Positions 27,273-37,108 are shown, counted from the first letter of the stretch. The stretch: DNA of 64,000 bases from JAEUUM01 sp038326165 (GCA_038326165.1 JBBQJT010000004.1:34221-98220); one strand, 5' to 3'. Notes: a model not told the origin generated them from the letters alone. A program made the numbers and translations.

Positions 27273-28028
27273 TTATAACACCAAACCTCCATCAACGCTG
27301 ATCACAGTTCCATTGATGAATGAAGCTTCATCACTGGCTAAAAATGCGTAGGTGTTGGCTATCTCTTGAGGAAGTCCCAAGCGTCCAAGAGGTGTTTTAT
27401 CCGTAAACCCTTTGAGGACATTCTCAGGAATAGTAAGCATCATTTCAGTGGCTATAAAACCAGGTGCTATAGCATTTACTGTTATTCCTTTTCGGCCCAA
27501 TTCTCTGCCCCATGTTTTAGTCATTCCAATAACTCCAGCTTTAGTTGCCACATAATTAGTTTGACCGAAATTGCCATAAAGTGCTACAACGGAAGCAGCA
27601 TTGACAATTCTGCCATATTGCTTCTCCACCATGTAGGCGGAAACTGCCTGTGTGCAGTTGAATACACCTTTCAAATTTACATCGATAACCGAATCCCATT
27701 GATCCTCGGTCATGTTTTTTAATGAAGCATCTCTGGTGATACCAGCATTGTTGATCAGAATATCGATCTTGCCAAATTGAGTATTGACCTTTGCGGCTGC
27801 GTCTTTTACCTCAGCAGAGTTGACTGTGTTCACTTTCATGAAACTCAATAAACCTGAAAAAGCAGTTTGCTCTGCTACAAATTCATTGGCTTTTGACTCA
27901 TTAACATCCCAAATGATTACTTGAGCACCTTCTTCTAAAAACTTAATCACTGTTGCTTTTCCTATTCCACTCGCACCACCAGTTACAATTGCAACTTTAT
28001 CTTTCAATCTTCCCATTGGTATTATCAT
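27273..28028 (-). CDS. 3-oxoacyl-reductase-like short-chain dehydrogenase
   Basis: 251-residue classical SDR. Cofactor motif T-G-G-A-S-G-I-G (16-23), N-N-A-G, the catalytic Ser in N-A-A-S-V-V-A and the Y-x-x-x-K in N-Y-V-A-T-K, then the V-N-A-I-A-P-G-F-I substrate loop. Closest in pattern to FabG/PhaB-type NAD(P)H-dependent 3-oxoacyl reductases. The ATG at 28028 fits a TATTTTTG box 16 bases upstream; an ATG four codons later (28016) is also possible. Its location next to the beta-oxidation pair suggests an acyl-CoA or acyl-ACP substrate, but this is inference. Confidence 0.85.
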   Translation of the reverse strand: MIIPMGRLKDKVAIVTGGASGIGKATVIKFLEEGAQVIIWDVNESKANEFVAEQTAFSGLLSFMKVNTVNSAEVKDAAAKVNTQFGKIDILINNAGITRDASLKNMTEDQWDSVIDVNLKGVFNCTQAVSAYMVEKQYGRIVNAASVVALYGNFGQTNYVATKAGVIGMTKTWGRELGRKGITVNAIAPGFIATEMMLTIPENVLKGFTDKTPLGRLGLPQEIANTYAFLASDEASFINGTVISVDGGLVL

Positions 28029-28044
28029 TTGTTTTTTGAAAACG

Positions 28045-28052
28045 CAAAAATA
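28045..28052 (-). promoter_or_regulatory. Bacteroidota -7 promoter box for the SDR gene
   Basis: TATTTTTG on the minus strand, an exact TAnnTTTG match 16 bases before the chosen ATG at 28028; a TTGG lies about 22 bases further upstream. Confidence 0.5.
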
Positions 28053-28193
28053 TACCAAGCAGGTATCAACTTCCCAAAACGTAGGATTAATAAGGGGTTG
28101 ACTTTCAAATAAATATACGGAAAGGAAGTTTCAATCATATGAAATTCAACTAATTGCACTCCATGTTAAAGCTTGAGACTTTATAAAATGTGT

Positions 28194-28880
28194 TTATACT
28201 TTTAACTTAAATCCGACCCCATGTATATTCTCCAGCTGAATTTTTGAATCTTGCATCAAATATTTACGCAATCGGCTGATAAATACATCTAGGCTTCGAC
28301 CAAGAAAGTAATCGTCTTCGCCCCAAACATTTTCCAATATTGCCGAACGTTTTACAACCTGATTCTTGTGATTGATAAAATAAAGCAATACATCAGCTTC
28401 TTTTTGAGTTAAAATCCTCGGCTCATCATTTTCATGTATCAAGGCCAAGTTGGTGTAATCAAATTGATACGCCCCTAGCGTAAAAATGGTGGCTTTGTTG
28501 GTCTCCCCCATGATTTTACTTCTTCGCAAAAATATCTCTATTTTAAGCAGAAGTTCTTCGATACTGAATGGCTTAGTGATGTAATCGTCAGCCCCTAAAC
28601 GCAAACCTTGAAGCTTATCTTCCTTCAAAGATTTGGCAGTCAAAAAAATAATTGGGATATCGGAATTTCGTTTTCGGATTTGAGCTGCCAGCTCGAATCC
28701 ATCCATTTCAGGGAGCATCACATCCAAAATACATAAGTCAAATTGACCCTCCCGAAAAGCGTTTAATGCAGATATTCCATCAGAGAAATAACTGACTAAA
28801 AAACCATTCATTTCAAGATTGTCCTTAGTCACAAAGCTCAAACTTGGGTCATCTTCGACATAAAATAAGTGCGCCTTCAT
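28194..28880 (-). CDS. OmpR-family response regulator
   Basis: 228-residue regulator: receiver (1-120) with the acidic E-D-D, acceptor Asp 53 in L-D-V-M-L-P, T-A-K switch at 81-83 and K-P-F at 103-105; winged-helix output domain (about 130-228) with Q-K-E-A-D-V-L-L-Y-F and R-S-L-D-V-F-I-S-R-L-R-K-Y-L. It overlaps its kinase by 4 bases (ATGA), so they form one operon. It resembles RprY-type regulators of Bacteroides, but the regulon is unknown. Confidence 0.92.
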   Translation of the reverse strand: MKAHLFYVEDDPSLSFVTKDNLEMNGFLVSYFSDGISALNAFREGQFDLCILDVMLPEMDGFELAAQIRKRNSDIPIIFLTAKSLKEDKLQGLRLGADDYITKPFSIEELLLKIEIFLRRSKIMGETNKATIFTLGAYQFDYTNLALIHENDEPRILTQKEADVLLYFINHKNQVVKRSAILENVWGEDDYFLGRSLDVFISRLRKYLMQDSKIQLENIHGVGFKLKV

Positions 28881-30154
28881 GATTTTGTTGTTCTTTTAAT
28901 TCGTATGATAAATTGGGTTCCCTTACCTATTTCACTCTCAACTTTAATCAACCAGCCATGAGATTTACAAATATTGTAAACATAATAAAGACCGAGTCCA
29001 AATCCTTTTACATTGTGAATATTTCCAGTTGGGATTCGATAGAATTTTTTAAAAATATTTTTGATGTCTGATTGATTAATCCCTATACCTGAGTCGCATA
29101 CCGTTATGAAAGCAAATTCGTTTTGCTCGTGTATTTTTAAGTTAATTTGCGGTGCCTTTTTGCTGTATTTTATGGCATTATCGATCAAAGAATTCAATAC
29201 ATTCACTAAATGAATTGGATCAGCGAGCACCAATGGATCTTTGATATTACACTCGGAAGTAATTGTGCCCTTGAACTCATTGATACGGAGTTCAAATGCC
29301 TCGGCCGACGAATCAATTAAGTTGCATAAGTTGACATATTGCGTATCCATTTTAACCTCTTGGGTATCCAATTTTGCTACCTGCAAAACCTTTTCAACCT
29401 GCTCATTAAGTCTTTTATTCTGCTCCAATATTATTTCAGCGTATCTTTCCAAACGACGTTCACTTTTAATTTGTGGCGTATTCATTAAAAACTCAGCCGA
29501 AATCCTAATTGTGCTGATTGGAGTTTTAAACTCATGTGTCATATTATTAATAAAATCCTTCTGGATTTCCGAAAGTCTCCTTTGGCGTAAAATCGTCAAC
29601 AAACTGTATGAGAAGACGATCAATACGAAAGAGAGCAAAAGGGTAAAGACAATAGGCAGTGTCAGGCTTGCCAGAATGTAATCACTTGTGTTTTTGAACT
29701 TCAGTGCAAAATAGTAATTAGATACTTTATACTTGGGCAGTTTACGTGGCTTAGCAGGAGGATATTGAATTTGCTCCTTTGTAATTGTGTTGCCGTAAAC
29801 CATTTCATTTGTCTTAACATCGTATATAGCATACTCAAAGGGCGCAAATATTTCTTTAGCTAAAAACTCTCTGCGCAAATTATACTCCAAAACTCCTACA
29901 TCAATGGGATCATTGGTATAAACTATAAAATTGAATCTTGCTTCCTGTTTGATGGTTATATATGCTGGCAACTTAACTTTCCTGGCTTTGGCAAGATTTC
30001 TGACAACTTGAATCAGCGCAATTTTAGTGCTTTGCTTGAATTCTTGCTGCCGCAGCTCTAAACTGCTGTTGAACCAATAAATTTGCATAGCCAATATACC
30101 CAACAAGGAGAGGGTACTAAGTACTATTAAATATGCAAGCTTTCGATTACTCAT
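28877..30154 (-). CDS. sensor histidine kinase (RprX-like)
   Basis: 425-residue inner membrane kinase. Transmembrane segments about 6-28 and 161-187 flank a periplasmic sensor of about 130 residues. HisKA has acceptor His 207 in M-T-H-E-F-K-T-P-I, and the ATPase domain has an N box (S-L-I-D-N-A-I-K-Y-S), D-S-G-I-G and G-F-G-L-G-L-Y-Y-V. There is no HAMP, as in the Bacteroidota RprX group. It is co-transcribed with the downstream OmpR-type regulator. Confidence 0.92.
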   Translation of the reverse strand: MSNRKLAYLIVLSTLSLLGILAMQIYWFNSSLELRQQEFKQSTKIALIQVVRNLAKARKVKLPAYITIKQEARFNFIVYTNDPIDVGVLEYNLRREFLAKEIFAPFEYAIYDVKTNEMVYGNTITKEQIQYPPAKPRKLPKYKVSNYYFALKFKNTSDYILASLTLPIVFTLLLSFVLIVFSYSLLTILRQRRLSEIQKDFINNMTHEFKTPISTIRISAEFLMNTPQIKSERRLERYAEIILEQNKRLNEQVEKVLQVAKLDTQEVKMDTQYVNLCNLIDSSAEAFELRINEFKGTITSECNIKDPLVLADPIHLVNVLNSLIDNAIKYSKKAPQINLKIHEQNEFAFITVCDSGIGINQSDIKNIFKKFYRIPTGNIHNVKGFGLGLYYVYNICKSHGWLIKVESEIGKGTQFIIRIKRTTKS

Positions 30155-30268
30155 TGAGATTTAAAGCAGTAAAATTTAGCACTAAGTTAGACATAGTTAT
30201 AGAATATCGAATTTTATTTCTTGGGTAGAACAATATCAAGCAAGGGCTTACCTAATCATTCATTTGAC

Positions 30269-30276
30269 TAACTTTG
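30269..30276 (+). promoter_or_regulatory. Bacteroidota -7 promoter box for the DUF4271-hemD operon
   Basis: TAACTTTG, exact TAnnTTTG match, 9 bases before the ATG at 30286; it rules out the in-frame ATG at 30274, which would be at or before the transcription start. Confidence 0.6.
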
Positions 30277-30285
30277 CAGCAGAAT

Positions 30286-31194
30286 ATGAATAGGCACTTA
30301 TCAATCCATTGGATAGTATTAATACTATTTGCTTTGCCACTCCAGACATTGGTGCACGCGCAAAGCGCAAGTTCATTTGATCTTGTTGACCGTTGGTCAA
30401 GAATGCACCCAGACACGTCAAGTGCAAATCAAATTAAAAATTCCTTCGACATAAGAGGCACAAGGGTAATAAATCGCAACCTTATTGGTAACAGCCGTCC
30501 CAAAACTGACGAGAAAATCGAATATCACTTTGAAGCTAAACCAATAGTATCTAGACCCTATTTTACCCTATTTTCAATATTGTTGGCTTGTCTGTCAGGA
30601 CTGAGCTTTGCCAACCGCAGTATTTATCAAAAGATATTTTCATCACTTTACAGCGAAATGGCCTTGAAACATTTCATGAAAGAAGCTCCTTTGAATTTTG
30701 TTACAAATACTTTGGTACTTTACCTTTTTTGGTTGGTTAATTTGAGCATATTTCTTGCATTAGGTGTTTATTTTTATGGATTCAGCATTCAGCATCCAGT
30801 TCGAATATTTATCGCAATTCTTCCCTGGGTCCTATTGATTTTTGGCTTGAAATATTTGATCTGGGAAATATTCATCAAAGTTTATAATCTTGAAAAAATA
30901 TTGCGAAGAGATGCGACAATATTCAGTATTGGAAATATTGTAGCGGGTATAATCTTTTTCGGATTGAACATCTTATTGGTTTATTCGGGACCACAATTCA
31001 GTTATGCATTATGGATGATGGGAATAATTTTACTTGCCACGATGACAGGACATTTTATACTGTTTGCTGGGGCTTCAGCGCTAAAAGAACTTAATGATAA
31101 CTTTTTAGAGATTATGTTGTACCTTTGCGTTCTCGAAATAACGCCAGTGATCATTGTTTCGACTTGCGTTTTAAGAATTTTAGGCCTAAGCTAA
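30286..31194 (+). CDS. DUF4271 membrane protein
   Basis: 302-residue membrane protein of the Bacteroidota-restricted DUF4271 family. It has a signal peptide-like N-terminus (ending V-H-A-Q), a soluble segment to about residue 85, then about seven hydrophobic helices (one near 90-110, the rest between 145 and 300). It is 10 bases ahead of hemD, an arrangement conserved in this phylum, which hints at a link to tetrapyrrole or heme metabolism; no function is established. The start was set by the promoter box at 30269-30276. Confidence 0.82.
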   Translation: MNRHLSIHWIVLILFALPLQTLVHAQSASSFDLVDRWSRMHPDTSSANQIKNSFDIRGTRVINRNLIGNSRPKTDEKIEYHFEAKPIVSRPYFTLFSILLACLSGLSFANRSIYQKIFSSLYSEMALKHFMKEAPLNFVTNTLVLYLFWLVNLSIFLALGVYFYGFSIQHPVRIFIAILPWVLLIFGLKYLIWEIFIKVYNLEKILRRDATIFSIGNIVAGIIFFGLNILLVYSGPQFSYALWMMGIILLATMTGHFILFAGASALKELNDNFLEIMLYLCVLEITPVIIVSTCVLRILGLS

Positions 31195-31204
31195 CTAACC
31201 AGGA

Positions 31205-31999
31205 ATGAATCTGACTGAAAACGAAAATCAGGTAAAAGAGACCTATAAGTCTGTCAAAACTATCCTGATTACCCAGCCTTTTCCTCAGCAAAAGAATCCT
31301 TATGCTGAAATGATTGAAAAATACGGACTATCAGTTGATTGGCGCGAATTCACCCAAGTTGATGAATTAGACATTAAAGAATTTCGCAGACAACGTATTA
31401 AATTTGACGAATTTAAAGCAGTAATTTTTACCAGTAGAAACGCTATTGAACACTTCTTCAGACTTTGTGAAGAAAATAGAGCTAAAATGTCTCCTGAGAC
31501 CAAATATTTTTGCGTGTCAGATGCTGTAGCGAACTATCTACAAAAATTCATACTTTTCCGCAAGCGTAAGGTTTTTGCGGGAGATAAATCAATTATGGAT
31601 TTAAAATCCTATCTGATCAAACACCGCAGCTTAGAACCCTATTTGGTCCCTACTTCCAATCTTGGAGCCAAAGATGTTTTGCTGTTTCTAGATTCCATTA
31701 AAGTAAAATATCAAGAGGTTTTAATCAGCAACACCGTTTCCAGTGATTTGTCTGATTTAGCACATATCACTTATGACATGCTAGTATTTTTCAGCCCTTT
31801 AGCGGTTAAGTCATTGTTTGACAATTTTCCTGAATTCAAACAAAATGAGACTAGGATCGCTGCTTATGGGAATAGTACCATCCAAGCAATGGAAGAGAGA
31901 GGACTTTACCTCAATCTTAAAGCGCCCGATCCAGAAACGCCTTCTATCCAGATGGCTATTTTAAAATATTTACAACAATCAAATGCAGATAATGCATAG
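31205..31999 (+). CDS. hemD: uroporphyrinogen-III synthase
   Basis: 264-residue HemD. The enzyme cyclises hydroxymethylbilane with inversion of ring D to form uroporphyrinogen III. The family is poorly conserved; supporting segments are I-L-I-T-Q-P-F-P, V-I-F-T-S-R-N-A-I-E-H-F-F (the TSxNAV-type motif), L-V-P-T-S-N-L-G and M-L-V-F-F-S-P-L-A-V-K-S, all at expected spacing, and a terminal P-D-P-E-T-P-S segment. The DUF4271-hemD order is typical for Bacteroidota. hemF lies 17 kb away; the other heme genes are not in the window. Confidence 0.85.
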   Translation: MNLTENENQVKETYKSVKTILITQPFPQQKNPYAEMIEKYGLSVDWREFTQVDELDIKEFRRQRIKFDEFKAVIFTSRNAIEHFFRLCEENRAKMSPETKYFCVSDAVANYLQKFILFRKRKVFAGDKSIMDLKSYLIKHRSLEPYLVPTSNLGAKDVLLFLDSIKVKYQEVLISNTVSSDLSDLAHITYDMLVFFSPLAVKSLFDNFPEFKQNETRIAAYGNSTIQAMEERGLYLNLKAPDPETPSIQMAILKYLQQSNADNA

Positions 32000-32041
32000 T
32001 TTTTGTTAAACCTATTATCGGAAATTTTGGTTACTGATAGT

Positions 32042-32680
32042 ATGTTGCATGGAAATATTTCAAAATTTACAAAGCATTTAGAGTCCTCTTTGCAAAATGA
32101 ACTTCCAGGAAGAGGGGCCCATTATGAAATGTCACGTTTTGGAAGACCAATGGATGCGCCTCACAACGCGCGAAGAGCAGCAGTACTTATTCTGATCTAT
32201 CCCGCAAATAATGATTTTAATATTGTTCTTGTAAAAAGAACCAGCAGATATCCGAGTGATGTGCACAGCGGCCAAGTCAGCCTCCCCGGTGGAAGTCATG
32301 ATATTGCAGATGCAGATTTATCATTTACTGCCATTAGGGAAACAGAAGAAGAAATAGGTATACCAAAAAATGATATCAAGCTAATTGGAAATCTTACCTC
32401 CTTATACATTCCTGTTAGCAAATTCTTGGTGGAACCATTTATAGGAGTAGCAGATTATCGACCAAGCTTCAAAGTCCAAGAATCAGAGGTTGAGTACATT
32501 ATCGAAATGCCTATTACCCAACTTTTAGACCAAAATAATTTACAACAAACCGATATAAAAGTCAGTTCAGAACTAGTGCTCAAAGAGGTTCCTTTTTTCA
32601 ATATTTCTGAACATATTGTTTGGGGAGCAACTGCGATGATTTTAAATGAGTTCAGAATGGTACTTGCTAAGTATGTTTGA
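32042..32680 (+). CDS. NUDIX hydrolase, CoA pyrophosphatase type
   Basis: 212-residue NUDIX protein. The sequence V-H-S-G-Q-V-S-L-P-G-G (74-84) is the UPF0035/NudL signature preceding the NUDIX helix, and R-E-T-E-E-E-I-G (99-106) supplies the metal-binding Glu residues. Spacing across the box equals that of E. coli NudL (YeaB), which hydrolyses CoA to 3',5'-ADP and phosphopantetheine. ATG at 32042 is chosen; an in-frame TTG at 32003 would add 13 residues unlike the family. It follows hemD by 42 bases. Confidence 0.85.
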   Translation: MLHGNISKFTKHLESSLQNELPGRGAHYEMSRFGRPMDAPHNARRAAVLILIYPANNDFNIVLVKRTSRYPSDVHSGQVSLPGGSHDIADADLSFTAIRETEEEIGIPKNDIKLIGNLTSLYIPVSKFLVEPFIGVADYRPSFKVQESEVEYIIEMPITQLLDQNNLQQTDIKVSSELVLKEVPFFNISEHIVWGATAMILNEFRMVLAKYV

Positions 32681-32682
32681 TT

Positions 32683-32690
32683 TAATTTTG
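32683..32690 (+). promoter_or_regulatory. Bacteroidota -7 promoter box for icmF
   Basis: TAATTTTG, exact TAnnTTTG match 22 bases upstream of the ATG at 32713; TTG at 32664-32666 is 16 bases further upstream. Confidence 0.5.
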
Positions 32691-32712
32691 CTTTTTCACG
32701 AATACAGAGAAT

Positions 32713-35700
32713 ATGGAAAATACACCTTACCACCCAATAAATAAAGTCAGGCTGGTTACCGCTGCTTCATTGTTTGACGGCCATGATGCTGCAATAAATA
32801 TCATGCGACGTATTATGCAATCAAGTGGAGCTGAAATAATTCATTTAGGTCACAATAGAAGTGTTCAAGACATCGTGAATTGCGCCATTCAAGAAGATGT
32901 TCAAGGCATTGCTTTAACCTCCTATCAGGGTGGTCACAATGAATTTTTTAAGTACATGTTTGACCTCTTGAAAGAAAAAGGAGCTGGACACATCAAAATA
33001 TTTGGAGGTGGAGGTGGCACTATTTTACCTACCGAAATCAAGGAACTTCAAGATTACGGCATAACTCGCATTTATTCACCCGATGATGGACGAACTCTTG
33101 GTCTGCAAGGCATGATCAACGATGTTTTGCGTCAATGTGATTTCCCGTTGGGCGAAAATCTGAATGGTGAGGTCAAGTCAATGGCTCAAAGAAACCCTCA
33201 AGCATTGGGTCGAATGATTACAGCCGCCGAGAATTACCCTGAGGTACACGCTGCCTTACTAAAAACCTTAAAAGAAGGAAACGCTACAAAAAAAGTTCCA
33301 ATTCTGGGAATAACTGGCACTGGTGGTGCTGGAAAATCAAGCTTGGTTGATGAACTCGTGCGCAGATTCATCATGGATCAACCTGATAAAAATATTGCTA
33401 TCCTGTCTGTTGATCCTTCAAAAAGAAAAACCGGTGGCGCATTATTGGGAGATAGAATCCGAATGAATGCCATCAACAACCCAAGAGTTTATATGCGCAG
33501 TTTGGCAACTAGACAATCTAATCTGGCACTGTCCAAACATGTGCAATCAAGCATCGATATCCTACAAGCAGCCAATTTTGACTTAATACTCCTCGAAACA
33601 TCAGGAATAGGCCAATCTGATACCGAAATTATTGACCATTCTGATGTCTCACTTTATGTCATGACTCCAGAGTATGGAGCTGCAACCCAACTTGAAAAAA
33701 TCGATATGCTCGATTTTGCTGACATCATAGCGATCAATAAATTTGATAAGAAAGGTGCTATGGATGCCCAACGTGATGTGCGTAAACAATATCAACGCAA
33801 TCATCAATTGTGGAACAAGCCGTTGGATGAAATGCCCGTGATAGGAACTATTGCATCCCAATTCAATGATCCTGGGATGAATACGCTTTACCACGAATTG
33901 ATGGTAATCCTTGAAGAACGAACCGGCGTCAAACTTAATACCGATCGTGAACTGGCTAAAGGAATGAGTGAAAAGATTTTTATCATACCTCCTGCAAGAG
34001 TAAGATACCTGTCTGAAATCACTGAAAATAACAGGAATTATACCAAATGGGCAAAGAAACAGGCTGCAATTGCGAGACAGTTGGGAGGCATTGAATCGAC
34101 CTTAGAACTCCTGAAAAACCAAATAAATCCTGATTCAAATCAAATTGACTCTCTCAAAAAACTGAAAGCTGATACTGAACTCCTATTGGATGGTCGTTGT
34201 CGTAAAATATTGGAAGAATGGCCAAAGCTCAAAGAGAGTTATATTCAAGATGATTTTATTTATACAGTTAGAGACAAAGAATTTAAGCTTCCAATTTACA
34301 CCCAATCACTTGCTCGAACTAAAATACCAAAAGTAATTCTTCCCAAATACAATGACTGGGGGGACATCTTGTATTGGTGTTTAGAAGAGAACGTGCCAGG
34401 AGAATTCCCATACACTGCAGGCGTATTCCCCTTCAAGCGCGAAGGTGAGGATCCTACTAGGATGTTTGCTGGTGAAGGTGGACCGGAAAGAACCAATAGA
34501 AGATTTCACTACCTAAGTTTCGGGATGCCTGCAAACAGACTTTCTACAGCATTTGATAGTGTTACCCTCTATGGCGAGGACCCGAATCACCGTCCAGATA
34601 TTTATGGCAAAATTGGTAACTCAGGTGTTTCTGTATGTTGTCTAGATGATGCGAAGAAACTCTATTCCGGTTTTGATCTTTGCAACCCTTCTACTTCTGT
34701 CTCAATGACTATTAATGGACCTGCTGCTACCATTTGCGCCTTCTTTATGAATGCTGCAATAGATCAGCAATGTGAGCTATACATTAAAGCAAATGGACTT
34801 GAAGTAGAAGTTGAAAAGCAACTCAAAGCAAAATACGATTCCAAAAATATGCCTCGACCTAAATATTGGGGTGAGCTACCAGATGGCAACAATGGTTTAG
34901 GCTTGATGTTACTTGGCCTGACAGGTGATGAAGTCCTGCCCCAAGATGTGTATGATACCATTAGATCCAAAGCTTTGTCCTCAGTGAGAGGAACTGTCCA
35001 AGCGGATATCCTTAAGGAAGACCAAGCTCAAAATACTTGTATATTCTCAACTGAGTTTAGTTTAAAACTCATGGGCGATGTCCAGCAGTTTTTTATAGAC
35101 AATAAGATTCGAAACTTTTATTCAGTATCTATATCAGGTTATCACATTGCCGAAGCTGGTGCCAACCCAATCACTCAATTGGCATTCACCCTATCCAATG
35201 GATTTACTTTTGTAGAATACTACTTGAGCAGAGGAATGAATATTGATGACTTTGCAGCTAATTTTTCTTTCTTTTTCTCCAATGGCGTAGATCCTGAGTA
35301 TTCAGTAATCGGAAGAGTTTCACGTAAAATTTGGGCCAAAGCAATGCGTGAAAAATATGGCGCAAATGACCGCAGTCAGAAATTGAAATACCATATCCAA
35401 ACTTCAGGACGTTCATTGCATGCTCAAGAAATAGATTTCAACGATATTCGAACCACCCTGCAAGCATTGTACGCCATTTACGACAATTGCAACTCATTGC
35501 ACACCAACGCATATGATGAAGCAATCACAACTCCAACAGAAGACAGTGTGAGGAGAGCAGTTGCAATACAAATGATCATCAATAATGAATTGGGACTAGC
35601 AAAAAATGAAAATCCACTTCAAGGTTCATTCATTATTGAAGAATTGACTGATCTTGTGGAAGAGGCAGTTTATAAAACTTTCGATGAAATAAATGACAGA

Positions 35701-36087
35701 GGAGGTGTATTGGGCGCAATGGAAACTATGTTCCAAAGAAGCCGAATTCAAGAAGAAAGTTTGTACTATGAAACCCTCAAACACACTGGGGAATATCCAA
35801 TTGTTGGGGTAAATATGTTCTTGTCACGCACTGGTTCGCCAACCATCATTCCTGCAGAAGTAATTCGTGCAACCAATGAAGAAAAAGAAAATCAAATCGC
35901 AACATTAGAAAAATTATCGATCGCCAATGATGAAAAACGACCAAGTATCCTTAAACAATTACAAACCAAAGCACTTCTCAATGATAACTTATTTGAAGAA
36001 TTAATGTTAGCTACTAAGAGTTGCAGTCTAGGGCAAATAACCAATGCACTTTATGAGGTAGGTGGTCAATATCGCCGAAACATGTAG
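32713..36087 (+). CDS. icmF: fused isobutyryl-CoA mutase (IcmF)
   Basis: 1124-residue fusion of three modules. The N-terminal adenosylcobalamin-binding domain (about 10-150) has F-D-G-H-D (cobalt-ligand His 24) and a G-G-G-G-G stretch. A MeaI-type GTPase chaperone (about 190-420) has P-loop G-T-G-G-A-G-K-S-S near 201-209 and N-K-F-D near 342. The large methylmalonyl-CoA-mutase-type domain (about 560-1124) includes F-P-Y-T-A-G-V-F-P. This B12-GTPase-mutase order defines IcmF, which interconverts isobutyryl-CoA and n-butyryl-CoA, linking valine and fatty-acid breakdown; related fused mutases act on isovaleryl/pivalyl-CoA. Substrate preference cannot be fixed without an alignment of active-site positions. 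It is followed by metF after 60 bases. Confidence 0.92.
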   Translation: MENTPYHPINKVRLVTAASLFDGHDAAINIMRRIMQSSGAEIIHLGHNRSVQDIVNCAIQEDVQGIALTSYQGGHNEFFKYMFDLLKEKGAGHIKIFGGGGGTILPTEIKELQDYGITRIYSPDDGRTLGLQGMINDVLRQCDFPLGENLNGEVKSMAQRNPQALGRMITAAENYPEVHAALLKTLKEGNATKKVPILGITGTGGAGKSSLVDELVRRFIMDQPDKNIAILSVDPSKRKTGGALLGDRIRMNAINNPRVYMRSLATRQSNLALSKHVQSSIDILQAANFDLILLETSGIGQSDTEIIDHSDVSLYVMTPEYGAATQLEKIDMLDFADIIAINKFDKKGAMDAQRDVRKQYQRNHQLWNKPLDEMPVIGTIASQFNDPGMNTLYHELMVILEERTGVKLNTDRELAKGMSEKIFIIPPARVRYLSEITENNRNYTKWAKKQAAIARQLGGIESTLELLKNQINPDSNQIDSLKKLKADTELLLDGRCRKILEEWPKLKESYIQDDFIYTVRDKEFKLPIYTQSLARTKIPKVILPKYNDWGDILYWCLEENVPGEFPYTAGVFPFKREGEDPTRMFAGEGGPERTNRRFHYLSFGMPANRLSTAFDSVTLYGEDPNHRPDIYGKIGNSGVSVCCLDDAKKLYSGFDLCNPSTSVSMTINGPAATICAFFMNAAIDQQCELYIKANGLEVEVEKQLKAKYDSKNMPRPKYWGELPDGNNGLGLMLLGLTGDEVLPQDVYDTIRSKALSSVRGTVQADILKEDQAQNTCIFSTEFSLKLMGDVQQFFIDNKIRNFYSVSISGYHIAEAGANPITQLAFTLSNGFTFVEYYLSRGMNIDDFAANFSFFFSNGVDPEYSVIGRVSRKIWAKAMREKYGANDRSQKLKYHIQTSGRSLHAQEIDFNDIRTTLQALYAIYDNCNSLHTNAYDEAITTPTEDSVRRAVAIQMIINNELGLAKNENPLQGSFIIEELTDLVEEAVYKTFDEINDRGGVLGAMETMFQRSRIQEESLYYETLKHTGEYPIVGVNMFLSRTGSPTIIPAEVIRATNEEKENQIATLEKLSIANDEKRPSILKQLQTKALLNDNLFEELMLATKSCSLGQITNALYEVGGQYRRNM

Positions 36088-36108
36088 AAGGATAATAGGT
36101 ACTTGTCT

Positions 36109-36116
36109 TAACTTTG
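36109..36116 (+). promoter_or_regulatory. Bacteroidota -7 promoter box for metF-fahA-dacB
   Basis: TAACTTTG, exact TAnnTTTG match 31 bases upstream of the metF ATG; no good -33 element seen. Confidence 0.5.
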
Positions 36117-36147
36117 CGATTGTAATAAATCGTACCAAAATCTATTC

Positions 36148-37104
36148 ATGAGAGTAACAGATTATTTTGATAATGCCAGAGGCAAAACTTTGGTGTCGTT
36201 TGAAGTTTTACCACCTTTAAAAGGAGGTAGTATGAACGATATCTTTAAAGTGTTGGATCCCCTCATGGAATTCAAGCCACCTTTTGTTGATGTAACATAT
36301 CATAGGGAAGAATACTTGTACAAAGAAAATGCCCAAGGATTTTATGAAAAAACCAGCATCCGTAAACGCCCTGGAACTGTCGGAATATGTGCATCAATAG
36401 TTCATAGATATGGCGTGGATGCAGTTCCTCATCTAATTTGTGGAGGTTTTACAAAATCTGAAACAGAAGACGTATTAATCGATTTGAAATTTTTGAACAT
36501 CAGCAATGTCCTCGCCCTAAGAGGTGACCCAAGAAAATTTGAAATAAAATTTCTTCCTGAACCTGATGGCAATCACTCTGCATTAGAATTGGTTAAACAA
36601 ATTACAGCAATGAATGCTGGAACCTATTTGGATAGCAATATTGTAAACGGCAATCCCACTGATTTTTGTATTGGTGTAGCTGGTTATCCTGAAAAACACT
36701 TTGAAGCACCAAGCATAGATTTTGACCTTCAATTTACCAAGGCAAAAATTGATGCAGGAGGACATTACATTGTCACTCAAATGTTTTTCAATTCGCAGGT
36801 TTACATCGACTATGTTGAAAAATGCAAATTAATTGGAATTGCTGTTCCAATTGTTCCTGGCATCAAGCCATTAACTAAGAAAGATCAGCTCACCTCTATT
36901 CCAAGACAGTTTTTCATAAATATGCCACATGATTTGGTTGATGCTGTCATGAAATGTAAGGATGATGCAGCAGTAAAAGAAGTCGGAATTGAATGGTGCG
37001 TTCAACAAAGTAAGGATCTGATCAAAGCAGGAGCACCTTGTATTCATTATTATACAATGGGGGATGCAAAAACCGTAACCAAAATAATTGAACAAATTTT
37101 TTAG
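36148..37104 (+). CDS. metF: methylenetetrahydrofolate reductase
   Basis: 318-residue FAD-dependent MetF (TIM barrel), which reduces 5,10-methylene- to 5-methyl-tetrahydrofolate for methionine synthesis. Motifs: S-F-E-V-L-P-P (the conserved Glu), F-V-D-V-T-Y-H, L-A-L-R-G-D-P, and I-V-T-Q-M-F-F-N with V-P-G-I-K-P. The length is near the family norm (about 300-320). It is the first gene of metF-fahA-dacB; fahA begins 4 bases after its stop. Confidence 0.92.
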   Translation: MRVTDYFDNARGKTLVSFEVLPPLKGGSMNDIFKVLDPLMEFKPPFVDVTYHREEYLYKENAQGFYEKTSIRKRPGTVGICASIVHRYGVDAVPHLICGGFTKSETEDVLIDLKFLNISNVLALRGDPRKFEIKFLPEPDGNHSALELVKQITAMNAGTYLDSNIVNGNPTDFCIGVAGYPEKHFEAPSIDFDLQFTKAKIDAGGHYIVTQMFFNSQVYIDYVEKCKLIGIAVPIVPGIKPLTKKDQLTSIPRQFFINMPHDLVDAVMKCKDDAAVKEVGIEWCVQQSKDLIKAGAPCIHYYTMGDAKTVTKIIEQIF

Positions 37105-37108
37105 ACTT

